A stretch of DNA of 36,272 bases from Chara braunii (lineage: Eukaryota > Streptophyta > Charophyceae > Charales > Characeae): positions 349,221 to 385,492 of the forward strand of contig BFEA01000570.1 in NCBI GenBank assembly GCA_003427395.1, in the 5' to 3' direction. The notes under the pieces are model-generated. The model saw only the letters and a list, made by a program, of their open reading frames with translations. It did not search any database and was not told the DNA's origin. Of this stretch, positions 9,766 through 19,076 are shown piece by piece. Each line of letters opens with the position of its first letter. The stretch's first letter is position 1. The position numbers were made by a program, and so were the translations under genes.

Positions 9766-10258
9766 ACGATATTGATGATTATAATCCTAATTGTTTGACT
9801 GAGATCATTCGACGAAAAGAAAATGCAAGGAGCTTAGGAAAACACGCTTTGATGTGGATGCTTCTCGTTTCTCCTTTTCGCAAGGTGACTTTTGCAGATG
9901 TGATCCTTTTTGGAAAGTTGCTTTGCGTGCGACAGGAGAACCATCTGTCGAGGAAGATCAGAACAGGAAATAGTGAAACATATTTGAAAAGATTTGAACA
10001 GATTTTGACAACATGAAACATATCTGGAGAATCGTGGAGATTGAAACAGAGGTCTGATGTGCGATGTGTGGATTGTCATTAATACTCATTATGTTTGCTC
10101 GTGTCTCATGTGTGCAACAGGACACGTATTTGAAGATCGAATCTGTCTTGCAGAAATTGGGTGCATTTTATGCGAAGAAGGGTCCAAGAGCGGTTCTACC
10201 AGAGGACTTGACATCGGAACTCTTGAAAACCTTGGAGGAAGTAGACGCCGAGCTGTAG
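9766..10258 (+). CDS. candidate 3' end of an unidentified gene (two exons)
   Basis: Two segments splice in phase. The first is 9766-9884, after a T-rich tract ending TTGTTAAG. It encodes an acidic start (DDIDDYNPNCLTE) and a basic stretch (IIRRKENARSLGKH), and ends AAG before GTGACT. The second is 10121-10258, after GTGTGCAACAG. It encodes about 45 residues containing DTYLKIESVLQKLGAFYAKK and ending in an acidic Leu-rich helix-like tail before TAG. The 236-bp intron is phase 0. Another frame over 9818-9970 also looks protein-like (SFSQGDFCRCDPFWKVALRA), so the splice model or frame may be wrong, or the locus may be a frameshifted relic. Family not recognised. Confidence 0.33.
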
Positions 10259-10506
10259 ACCTGTTAAAGAAAAAAGAGGAGGATATTTCAGGAAAAGCAA
10301 ATGTTGAATTTGTTGTGCTGCTGCACACCAGGTTCAAGGAGGATGTTGTTGTGCGATAGCTAAGGCGAATTGAATCTTTGTGTGTGTCCTTGATTGCAAA
10401 ACTCATGTTAGCAACATCATTATTTTTTATATCAATTTTTAACTTTTATTTTTAAGGAGATGAGGATTTTTATTCACGAGTTCTTTCTATGCAGAATTGC
10501 CCCATC

Positions 10507-10628
10507 GGGTCTCGCTCCACTACTCAACAAATGTGCAAAAGTTGAAGGAATCTTCCGCTAGAACATGAGAAGATGCACCGCCATGTTTTTTGTCTGTTGT
10601 GCATGTGGAGAGTAGTGGAGCGAGGCCC
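10507..10628. mobile_element. small foldback element (MITE-like)
   Basis: Terminal inverted repeats GGGTCTCGCTCCACTACTC (10507-10525) and its complement with one mismatch (10610-10628) enclose about 84 bp. The next bases inside (ATGTGCA / TGCATGT) also pair partly. No coding capacity; no clear target-site duplication. Confidence 0.65.
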
Positions 10629-11538
10629 ATTGTGATGTACAAAATATCCATCTCAAAGAGGCCTCAATCTGATACTGAACTAATCATTGCAACACAAGTC
10701 GCACGAGATTGTTGATAAAATCACCACTACCTCCAAGCCTCTTTTTGCCGAGGCGGATTAGAACTGCACGAGCCTCCAAACTTTTTGGAAATGAGCCGGT
10801 TTCGATTCTCCAATTTGCCTGGGCCATGTACTGGTGGCTTAAGAATCCAGGGATTGTGTCCTTGCCACGAATAAATAGGCCCTAGAAATCGGCATCGGTC
10901 AAGCAGATTTCTTTGTCATGACATCTCTCAAATCAATGCGAATAATGGCAAAAAGTTCAAACTCAGAGCAAGCTCAAAGCGCATAATGGACTTATCAGTG
11001 ATTGGGTTGTCTGGCATGCTGATGCTAAGGCTTCTCCAACTAGGGCCTCTCCCGGGATCTCCTATTCACCGCTGGATACAACCAGGAAAGCTGTAGTGTG
11101 ACAATCCCTATCGTGTGTGTGCAGCCGGCGGACGGCGAGGCGGCGGTCTGAGAATACTTCGGTTCAATTCAATGACCTATAATACACGATTCATAATTTA
11201 TTAATTTCATATGCTTCAGCCTGTGACATACTCTGAACCACGCCCCATTGTGAAGACCAGCCGACGACCATTTTCCCAGCACAGCCCTCAATGAGAGTAC
11301 CTTTCTGAGACATAGTTTCACCCAGGGTATGGAATTACTAGGAATCGCGAGGAATCGATCGAGTACCAAAGAGGCATTCCAATGCTTCCCAGCCTAGGGC
11401 ACCATGGAGAATATGGCCCATGGTGAACCCATCAGGCATACTTAATAAAGGCTATGTATAATTGGGCACAATGCAGGGTAGAAAAACAACAAACAAAGAC
11501 ACAAAAGTTAATGTCTCGCGGACTCGTTGAAAAGTTGG
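10629..11538. other. mostly unassigned, contains one MITE copy
   Basis: Apart from the TTAA-bordered element at 10715-10842 nothing is assignable. No ORF is convincing. Confidence 0.4.
10715..10842. mobile_element. TTAA-bordered MITE family copy, left end decayed
   Basis: The right end reads GTACTGGTGGC then TTAA (10828-10842), preceded by TTTGCCTGGGCCAT, which is shared with the sequence at 15877-15910 on the opposite strand. The left end (AAAATCACCACTACCTCC near 10717) is a weak match to the family terminus. Confidence 0.45.
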
Positions 11539-12283
11539 ACCCTCAACAGCATGCAGAATCCCCATATTGGTGTTTTTCAGTCATGATCTCCTTTAACCCT
11601 GTTGTAAGTGGACTGCCAACGAATGACATCAAATGCAGCAAGGCAAGGATGAGGCACCAAAATGGACTGGATGTCAAGCAACAGCAAAGCATGTAGGCTG
11701 GAGGGCATGGGGGAGAGAGGTGGACAGCCAAACGACAAGGCAAGCAGCAGGGCAGCATGATGAGCAGCAGGCAATAAGGCAGCAAAGCGGCAAAGCAGCG
11801 AGACAACAAGGTAACGAGGCACGGGGAGGAGCAAAGTGGATGGCAGTGAGGCAGCAAGGCAACACACAGGGCAAGCAAGTGGGCAGCCAAGCAGTGCGGC
11901 AACACCAACAAGGCAAACAACACAAGGCAGGCGGAACGGCAGTCAGGGAGCATGACACCAAGGCAGCACCTGCAAGGCAGTCCACTCGTACAGCACGGAC
12001 TAAAGCAGGACTCCATGGACTGTGCATTCACACCACAGTCGGAGCACCAGGAAATCACGAATGCAACACACAGACACCAGCATCCCAGACAGAGAAGCCC
12101 CCCTAATAGTGTTGCAGAGAATCCAGACAAACAGACATTGACTATCTGGCACATGTTCAAGTTTGTCACTTAGACACAGAGGAGAACCACAGGAAAAGAC
12201 GCGAGAGTGCAGAAGGTGGACAACAGAAAGAAAGTACTTAGAATAAGGAGAAGAAAAGAAGACGAGTTATATATAACTAGGAC

Positions 12284-12345
<62 letters not shown>
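11539..12345. repeat. CAG/GCA-rich duplicated element, copy A
   Basis: Starts CTCAACAGCATGCAGAATCC followed by CCATATTGG, passes through a long GGCAGCAAGGCAACA-type low-complexity core (11630-11980), then a conserved segment near 12075-12180 (CAGACAGAGAAGCCCCCCTA, later GACTATCTGGCACATGTTCA), and ends in (GT)n at 12286-12345. Copy B at 13154-13914 has the same order of parts. The conserved 3' segment stays open in one frame in both copies (LTIWHMFKFV in A, LTIQHFLKVL in B), so it may descend from coding sequence. Confidence 0.75.
12286..12345. repeat. (GT)n microsatellite
   Basis: About 60 bp of GT dinucleotides at the end of duplicated element A. Confidence 0.97.
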
Positions 12346-12346
<1 letters not shown>

Positions 12347-12569
12347 TAACCCATAGCGTTACATGCTTAGACCCCACGGCAAGCCATGGTATGACCGTTC
12401 AAACCATAGGCTGATACATGCACCCGGACTTGCGTTCTTTATCCTGGGGACTAGCCCTAGAAGCAACTTGGTGATGTACTATCGACCTAGGATAACAGGA
12501 CCATTCCCAAAGTATAACAAAGGAAAAGACCACCAAGATGGAAAACACGGTAAAGAACCAGACAAAGCA

Positions 12570-12900
12570 GCAAGGCATAGGATGTCAAACAACAGGAAAG
12601 GACAAATGCTGGAGGGCAATGGGGAGGCGGGAGGGCAGACGACACACAAGTATACCAAGGAGACAAACACGCACAGGAAAGACGAGAGACGATGAGACAT
12701 AGGTTGACAAACAGCGGCAAGGGACAAAGGCTGGAGGGCATGGGGGAGGCGGGAGGGCAGACGATACAGAAGGTACTAAGGGAACGACATGAGGCGACAA
12801 GACATAGGATGACGAACTGCAGCAAGGGACAAAGGCTGGAGGGCACGGGGGAGGCGGGAGGGAAGCCGACACATGAGTATACCAAGCAGACAACACACAA
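12570..12900. repeat. three tandem units of 103-122 bp
   Basis: Units are marked by GACAAA(T/G)GCTGGAGGGCA at about 12601, 12723 and 12827. Each follows CATAGG(A/T)TG(T/A)C..AAC(A/T)..C.GCAA-like sequence and is followed by GGGGAGGCGGGAGGGCAGAC or a near copy. They differ by small indels. Confidence 0.85.
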
Positions 12901-13060
12901 GTATACCAAGCGGACAGCACACAAGCACACCAAGCAGAAGATACACAAGCACAACAAACAGACCAAGCAGATGACACACAAGCCTGACAAACAAACGACA
13001 CTCAAACACACCAGACAGACCAAGCAGACGATGCAGAAGCACACCAAACAGACAAGCTAA
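12870..13060. repeat. minisatellite, about 24-bp unit
   Basis: Degenerate repeats of the type ACACAAGTATACCAAGCAGA, changing to ACACAAGCACACCAAGCAGA toward the right. The unit also appears at the ends of the larger units next door, so the array seems to have grown out of them. Confidence 0.85.
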
Positions 13061-13153
13061 AAAAACACTAGTCCCGAAAATTTTCAAGGACTGAAAAAAA
13101 CAAACTGATGATAGATTGTTTCATCGGAGTTGCACCGACTCATCAGGAGGCTG

Positions 13154-13881
13154 AACCTCGACAATCTGCAGAATGCCCATATTGATAGTTTGGGTCATGG
13201 ACCGTTTGACCCATGATGAAGGCGGACTGTCCCCGAGCAGAACATAGCAGCGGCTAGCAGCTCAGTGAAGCATCAGGCAACGCTGCTGAGGCAACGCGAC
13301 TGCACAACGCCGAAAACAACTGCAAGGAACAACTGGGCAAGCGGACGAGCAGCACGGCAACAGTGCAGCGAAGCACAAGGCCACACAACAGCCACACCAC
13401 ACAGCACGCGAGCAAGGAACGCGGAAGAAAAGGCATGCGGATGGGCAGCAAGGCAACAGTGTAGCGACGCACAGGGCGACACCAACACCACAGCCACACC
13501 ACACAGTGAACATAGCAGCTTGCAATGCCATGCCAGCGGGACAGGCAGCAAGGCAGCAGAGCAGCGCAGACAAGGCAGTCTACACATCCAACATGGAGCA
13601 AAGCGGCACATCACCTACTCACATCATCGGTGAACCTCGCAGGCTGTTGGTTCCCACCACCTCCTGAGCCAGGAAGGTACTCCAACGGACGTCTATCATC
13701 CACACATAGACCTCATGCACCACAGACATCACAGACAGAGCGCCCCCCTAAGAGTCCTGCAGGCACTCCAAACTGCCAACCACTGACTATTCAGCATTTC
13801 TTAAAGGTGCTCTCGCAAACACACACGAAGTACTTGGACACAATCAAGGAGGAGGAAATAAACAAATACATATATAGGAAT

Positions 13882-13914
<33 letters not shown>
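13154..13914. repeat. CAG/GCA-rich duplicated element, copy B
   Basis: Diverged paralogue of 11539-12345: same 5' block (CTGCAGAATGCCCATATTGA), GCA-rich core, same 3' block (CAGACAGAGCGCCCCCCTAA, later GACTATTCAGCATTTCTTAA) and terminal (GT)n. The core holds an internal duplication of about 110 bp (near 13350-13410 and 13450-13505: GCAACAGTG(C/T)AGCGA to AGCCACACCACACAG). Confidence 0.75.
13884..13914. repeat. (GT)n microsatellite
   Basis: About 31 bp of GT repeats at the end of duplicated element B. Confidence 0.95.
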
Positions 13915-13915
<1 letters not shown>

Positions 13916-14142
13916 TGGGAATAAATCCACTGCGATTTGCATGGCCGCAAGCTGTGTTCATAATGAACGCGAAAACAATCATGCCACGTAATGGACAACC
14001 AGGCTTCGATTGACATTCATGACAACCCACGTGAAAGCAACAGGACCAATGCCATCATCCTATTTCATTCACCCCTCTCATATTCGATAGTTCACATGTG
14101 CAAGAGAACACTAATCAGTGACGGAAAAGACTGACGAACCAG

Positions 14143-14146
<4 letters not shown>

Positions 14147-14226
<80 letters not shown>

Positions 14227-14230
14227 NGAG
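14147..14230. repeat. (GA)n microsatellite
   Basis: About 80 bp of GA dinucleotides with one ambiguous base at 14227. Confidence 0.96.
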
Positions 14231-14891
14231 GAAGTAGACAACGAAGGAGAGAGGGTGACGAACTGGACGCCGAAGGGGGGGAGGGGGAAGGGAGGGAAAA
14301 TATAAGGCAGGCAAGGAACAAGAGAGGGTTATGAACAGCAGGAGCATCCGTTTGAAGAGGAGGGGAACACACGGGAAGAGATAGGGGCGATGCACTGGAC
14401 TCGGAAGATTCCAAAGTGACCACGAATGATCGAATGACGAAATGAACTTCAATACAAACGAGGAACAAATGGAGCTCTCACATTCCTGCACAGTGGCCCA
14501 AATGCCATAGCATGCACCTTACACCGCATGCACCCGCCACAAATAGGCATACTCACAAGGGGTTGTTATGTCTTTTAGAAGGGGGGAGTATCCCTTTGCT
14601 TTTCCTTTCCTTGTTGTTATGGCGTGTTCTAAGGGGGGGCAGTGCGCCCTAACCTTATTGTACCCATCTGATTCTATCGGTATTTGAACCCATGACCTGT
14701 TTGTGAACAGTGACATGTGTGTACCCTTCAGCAACATGGGCAAGGTAGGGGGTTTTCTGGTCTTACCAGAAACCAATCAGATTCCAATCTGAAAACCATT
14801 CACCACAAAATATTGTATCACTCTTTATGTCACAACAATTCGTTGGTGCACCACTATGTTCATACATTTCCAAAGCCTGTAAGTCAAGGAT
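14231..14891. other. no gene; weak tRNA-like element on the minus strand
   Basis: The minus strand from about 14750 reads TTGCTGAAGGG, a poor A box, then after about 40 nt GGGTTCAAATACC, a good B box (near 14680). No poly(A) end or cloverleaf is convincing. The rest shows only purine-rich sequence near 14250-14300. Confidence 0.3.
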
Positions 14892-15092
14892 TTTGAAACC
14901 ACCAGCACTTCCTAAGCTCTTTTCTACGGGGCTGCAAATGGCCTGCGCACCCCAAAAAGACGAATTGGTGTGGGCCTCCTTTTGCCTGGCGGCGCCAGCC
15001 ATTTTGCTCTGGAGGCCAAGCCGCGAAAGTTGCGGCTGTATGCATGCTGCGTAATTGAGTTCATAGCGGGGAAACGTACTGGGGGTTTGGAG
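14892..15092. mobile_element. MITE copy, larger subtype
   Basis: The left terminus GAAACCACCAGCACTTCC and the right terminus GTACTGGGGGTTTGG are inverted, decayed versions of the TTAA-ACCACCAGTAC family ends. The inner part (CCTGCGCACCCC, then GGCGCCAGCCATT, then CGAAAGTTGCGGC) matches 32369-32525. No coding capacity. Confidence 0.6.
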
Positions 15093-15726
15093 ATTTTCAT
15101 ACCATAACATTTTTACGGCCACGCCAAGTGTTGCTCCCATCATGATCGACTTCATGACATTTGGCGGGATCACGCAATCCCAAAATGAGCTGTGATGAAA
15201 GCAAATGTGAAAGTGAAAGGCCACCTTAGCAATAACAGGATAGAACAATCACGGCAGCAATTAAGCTTCACGGGAGCCCCAAAACGTAGGCCCCTGACGT
15301 AATCGCCCCAGCTCTCCTTGAAACCAGGTGAAAACCTTTGTGCTCTTTTCAGAATCCGCCAGTCTTGGCAATGCGGACTTCAAGTTGACCAAGTGTCAGT
15401 CACACCTGTCAACCTGTGGCCTGATCTAAGTTCATCTAACTAACCAGGTCAAACTATGAAATATTGGCTTTGTCACTCTTGTATTTGAGCATGGTCTCAC
15501 TTGTGTTCTTGCACAATGCCAGGGCAGTTTAGGCATCTATTCTTTCCACACACCAAGGTGTCAGATGATTACCTGCCAGTGCTCAGGTTTGAAATTGCAA
15601 AAACTAGCTGGGTTGGAATGGGGGCGTGCAGAGGCCCGACTCGGAGTTCGTGATACATGCAGACGCATTTCGATTTGGATAATTTTGTTCTTTCAGACAT
15701 ATAGGGGTCGTTTCTTTCTTCTACCG
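15093..15726. other. no gene seen
   Basis: Unique-looking sequence with only short ORFs and no recognised repeat. Confidence 0.4.
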
Positions 15727-15880
15727 TTAACCCCCCAGTACTTGGCCCAGCTATTGGACACCGAAAAAAAATAGAGTAGAAACATTTCTAGTTGGATGAA
15801 TTTGGGCGCTCCTGATGTGGCCTGTACGTTTCCTAAAAATTGTGGCTTGGGCACAACTTCAGGAAGTACTGGTGGTTTAA
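15727..15880. mobile_element. TTAA-bordered MITE, 154 bp
   Basis: The left end is TTAA then CCCCCCAGTACTTGG (15727-15745). The right end is AAGTACTGGTGGT then TTAA (15864-15880). The first 11 inner bases agree at 9 positions with the inverted right end. A second terminus (TTAAACCAGCAGTACATGGC at 15877) abuts in opposite orientation, giving a near-palindrome around 15868-15891. Confidence 0.7.
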
Positions 15881-16517
15881 ACCAGCAGTACATGGCCCAG
15901 GCAAACTTTAGAACCAAAATAAGTTCATTCTAAAAAGTTTGGATGCTAGGGGCTACGGCTAATTTCCAACCGAACTTCGGTCAAGCATCCTGAGCGCCTA
16001 ACGCACATGCACCAGTAGTCAGAGGTTTTTTTCGTGTCCACATCACAGGCTGATGTGGAGCCACGTTAGTGCCAACCAGGTGAGGGGTAGGGGGCAGGTG
16101 CATGTCTGCCCGGTATCTTTCGTTGTCTGGTGCCCGCGATAATCTCCATTGCCAACGTGTATTCTTACACAGCAGAAGGCCAGGGGAATGTTGACTCGAC
16201 TCAACATCCATGGAGTAGGCGGAGTGCGCCCCTGATATGGTAAAATGTGGATTATTATGGCGTGATGAAGATCGCATTCATTTTCAAATATTAAGCAGCT
16301 GTTGTCATGTTTGACATGGATGGAGGCGACATATCTTTTTTCGAAGCGAGCAAGCAAGTAGAGAGGAATCTGACGTGGCAGGCTGCTTAGCGATTCTCGA
16401 TCGTTCGTCAGCGGCTTGTCATTAAAATTGAGGGAGAAATCAGTGGGGTAATGGACTGAAAGAGGAAGGTGACATCGCGATTCTTCAGAAAAAGGTGGTA
16501 TAGTGATTCTTCAGGCA
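15881..16517. other. no gene seen
   Basis: Starts with a MITE terminus (15877-15910) whose partner end was not found. The rest holds short ORFs only. Confidence 0.4.
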
Positions 16518-16751
16518 AGGTGGGAGTAGGGTGGTAAGGAGATTCTCGCATGGATGTCATTCACGAAGTCGCAGTGTAGTCAGCATTGAGTTGTAGTGTT
16601 CAGGGTAGAGAGGAGGTACAGAGCTGCTGCATTGCGCCAGTGATATGGGCCAAGTACATTCTCAATCTCAATGTTGATGTCACACAAATTTCAAATTCGG
16701 AATTGATTACACACCTACTCAAAGTGTCGATATCATATACTAATTTTAAAC
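16518..16751 (-). repeat. dispersed repeat, inverted copy of 20777-20966
   Basis: The reverse complement shares long blocks with 20777-20966: TTTAAAATTAGTAT, GATGTCAACATTG, CAATGCAGCAGCTCTGTAC, ATGCTGACTACACTGCGA and CCACCCTACTCCCACCT. The other copy has a deletion of several tens of bases after the first block. Shorter relatives (GCGCAATGTAGTC) occur at 20600-21010. Confidence 0.8.
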
Positions 16752-17225
16752 TTTGGCCCCTCCCACTCCGTCTTCCGATCTCCTCCTCCCCCTTACGCAA
16801 CCTCCGCACGACCTCCTCCTCTCCCTTGTGCGACCTCTTCCTACCCCTCGTGCGACCCCCTCCTCCCCCCGTGCGACTTCCTCTCTCTCTTCCGACCCTC
16901 CTTCCCTCGCGCGACCTCCTAATCCTTGTGCGACCTCCTCCTCCCCCTCATGCGTCCTCTTCCCCCTCCTCATCCACCTCGCACGACCTCCTCCCACCTC
17001 TATTCCGACCTCCTGCCCCTTGTGCGACGTCCGCTTCCCCTCGCACGACCTCCTCCTTGTGCGACCTCCTCCTCCCCCTCGCGCCACCTCCTCCAATCTG
17101 TCTTCCTACCTCCTCGGAGTCCCCCTTGTGCGATCTCGTCCTTCCCCTCTTCTGACCTCCTCGTCCCGCTTGCACAACCTCCTCCTCCCCCTCCCGCTCC
17201 TCCTCCGCCAAACAACGTGACAAAG
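16752..17225. repeat. polypyrimidine minisatellite
   Basis: Degenerate units of CTTGTGCGACCTCCTCCTCC type, with almost no purines except in the repeated GTGCGAC. A purine-strand version lies at 21135-21560. ORFs on both strands here are Pro/Ser-rich or Glu/Gly/Arg-rich low-complexity readings, not genes. Confidence 0.9.
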
Positions 17226-17824
17226 ATCCGGCCATAGCCCCGCTCCCGCTCGTTCTCCTGCTGCTCCCGCTCGTTCTCCTGCTGCTCCCGCCTCTCCTCC
17301 TCCCTCTCCTTCTCCCGCTCTCCCTCCTGCTGCTTCTCCTTCTCCCGCTGCTTCGCCTGCTCTTTCCCCTGTTCCTCCTGTTCCTCCTGCTCCTCGCGCT
17401 CGTCCTCGTGCTCCGCCCGCTTCCCCTGGACCACCTATATCTCCTCCCCCTCCTCGGCCTCCCGAAGGTTCGTTAACCCCCTCCCAGTTTCCCCTTCCAC
17501 TCCTTCTCCCGCTCCTTCTACCGCCCCTCCTGCCGCGCCTCCTCCGCCCCTTCCCGTTTTTCCTCGTACTCCTTCTCCCGCTCCTAACCCCCTCCCCGTT
17601 TCCCCTGCCGCTCCTCCTTCTCCAGCTCCTCCTCCCGCAGCTCCTCCGCCCCGTCGCATTTCCCGTCCCGCTCCTTCTCCCGCACCTGCTCCCGTTCCTC
17701 CCACTCCTTTTCCCGCTTCTTTTCCCATCCCTCCTCCCGCTCCTCCCGCTCCTCCTGCTCCTCGTCTCGCACCTCCTCCCGCTCCTCCTCCGCCAAACAA
17801 CGGGACAAAGATCCCGCCATAGCC
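17194..17824. repeat. 46-bp direct repeats 585 bp apart bounding a polypyrimidine tract
   Basis: 17194-17239 and 17779-17824 match closely (CTCCTCCGCCAAACAACG, then GACAAAGATC, then GCCATAGCC), with a few substitutions. The sequence between is almost all CTCC/CCGCT words. On the minus strand each repeat ends a frame reading GYG.IFV.LFGGGGAGGG or, shifted, MAGSLSRCLAEEERE, so the unit may be a duplicated block of about 585 bp whose second copy is the tract at 16752-17225. Confidence 0.75.
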
Positions 17825-17887
17825 ATCTCCTATGAAAAAAACAAAAGAAAAATGGACCCCCACGTGGCTAGCCGAGAGGCCGAGAGG

Positions 17888-17889
<2 letters not shown>

Positions 17890-17927
<38 letters not shown>
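17890..17927. repeat. (GA)n microsatellite
   Basis: About 38 bp of GA dinucleotides. Confidence 0.95.
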
Positions 17928-17931
<4 letters not shown>

Positions 17932-17941
17932 AGGAGTTTTC

Positions 17942-18003
17942 CATCGATAGAATGAGCAACGCACCGGCCAACAGGCAGTTCGCATTTGCTCATCCTATCG
18001 ATG
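17942..18003. repeat. short inverted repeat between microsatellites
   Basis: CATCGATAGAATGAGCAA (about 17942) pairs with TTGCTCATCCTATCGATG (ending about 18003) with one mismatch over 18 bp and a 26-bp loop. Confidence 0.7.
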
Positions 18004-18055
18004 CAAATAGTGTGAGGCCAGGCGCGGGGTTGGAGACTTACCTGCTCGCCGGTGC

Positions 18056-18056
<1 letters not shown>

Positions 18057-18121
<65 letters not shown>

Positions 18122-18122
18122 A
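18057..18122. repeat. (TC)n then (AC)n compound microsatellite
   Basis: TC repeats to about 18086 switch to AC repeats to 18122. Confidence 0.96.
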
Positions 18123-18487
18123 CCGCGCTTTCGCGGTCACACACGGCAGCACTCGGTAGCGGACTGCACTTTCGCGATCGCACACGGGCACCGCACCGCA
18201 TTTCCGCACTCACACAGCGCTTTCGCACTCGCACACGCCGCCGCGAAACGGCGCACCCTTATTAACGGCGCACCATTATTCGCCTTGCCCCAGGCCTCCT
18301 CTGCGGTACCGCCGCGAAACGCCGCGCCCTTATCCCCTTGCCCCGGGCCTCCACGAAACGCCGTGTCCGCTTTCCTTGCCCAATTCCCGCGCCCCTCCAC
18401 ACCGATTTTCGCTGGGCCCGGTGGGACGCGTCATGCTGGGCCCTTTGCTTGCTTCAGGAGTATAGAGAAGAGGGAGACGCTGAGTGA
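18123..18487. other. GC-rich stretch with CGCGAAACG repeats
   Basis: CCGCGAAACG(G/C)CGC, TTATTCCCCTTGCCCC-like and CGGGCCTCC blocks recur at 18240-18360. A plus-strand frame stays open across the microsatellites (17832-18518), but its repetitive His/Thr/Ser/Pro content argues against a gene. Confidence 0.45.
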
Positions 18488-18980
18488 TTGGTTATCCCAA
18501 CGGGGGAGGAAGAACTGATCGAACTGATCGAACTGATCGACGTGGATGACTGCGGAGCTGTATTCTCTTGCTCTCGAGAATTCTTTCGTATGTTACTCCT
18601 TTCTTCTTCTGTCAGAATTTCCTCCAACGACTGTACTCCCCTGAGGATCAGGGGCACAAACCCCGCTCATTTCCTCAGGCTGACTGTGCTGATGATTCAG
18701 AGACCCCACAATCATGCTACAGCTATCCTCCTTGTGCTGCTGTGATTGCATGCTTTCCTTTCCTTTAGAACTGCTTCCCACCACTGTTATTTGCTCTTTT
18801 CCTTTTTCAAGGTTCAAACCCCCTAGTGGAGATGACTTTGTTGTCCCTCCTGGGAAGCCCCCTGTCTCTTTTCCCCACCACCCATTCCCCTACGCTGGAT
18901 ATCCTGACCCAGTCCCGGACGTGAGTACGGAGCTGCTCCCAGATTTCAGAAAAGAGCATGCCGCATCGCTCCTTGATTGA
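18488..18980 (+). CDS. candidate 3' end of an unidentified gene (two exons)
   Basis: A first segment (18488-18587) encodes GEEELIELIELIDVDDCG, made partly by a tandem GAACTGATC repeat, and ends TTTC before GTATGTTAC, a good donor. A second (18769-18980) follows TTTCCTTTCCTTTAG, a strong acceptor. The 181-bp intron joins a split codon without breaking the frame. Exon 2 encodes a Pro/Phe-rich tail (FKPPSGDDFVVPPGKPPVSF; later FRKEHAASLLD) ending at TGA 18978. A stop lies just upstream of 18488 in this frame, so the true 5' part must come from elsewhere. No family recognised; a decayed gene end is also possible. Confidence 0.35.
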
Positions 18981-19076
18981 TAGAACAGGAACGATTCTGG
19001 GCCCTTCGCCCTTTTTTACGTTTAGCTTCATTTTGAAAATTCTTCTCTGTTACTAGAGTAGAGCTTGTCTTGTTAT

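Noticed and set aside
12570-13060. CRISPR-like array of regularly spaced repeats
   Set aside because: The spacers are themselves repetitive and vary with the repeat; this is a eukaryotic minisatellite nested in larger tandem units.
12075-13815. PCNA-binding (PIP-box) motif in the conserved block of elements A and B
   Set aside because: The shared LTI(W/Q)H(M/F)(F/L)K peptide only loosely resembles the motif; the spacing of Gln, aliphatic and aromatic residues does not fit.
17435-17971. Minus-strand Gly-rich 178-codon ORF
   Set aside because: Low-complexity translation of the polypyrimidine tract plus a microsatellite; a Glu-rich frame is open over the same bases.
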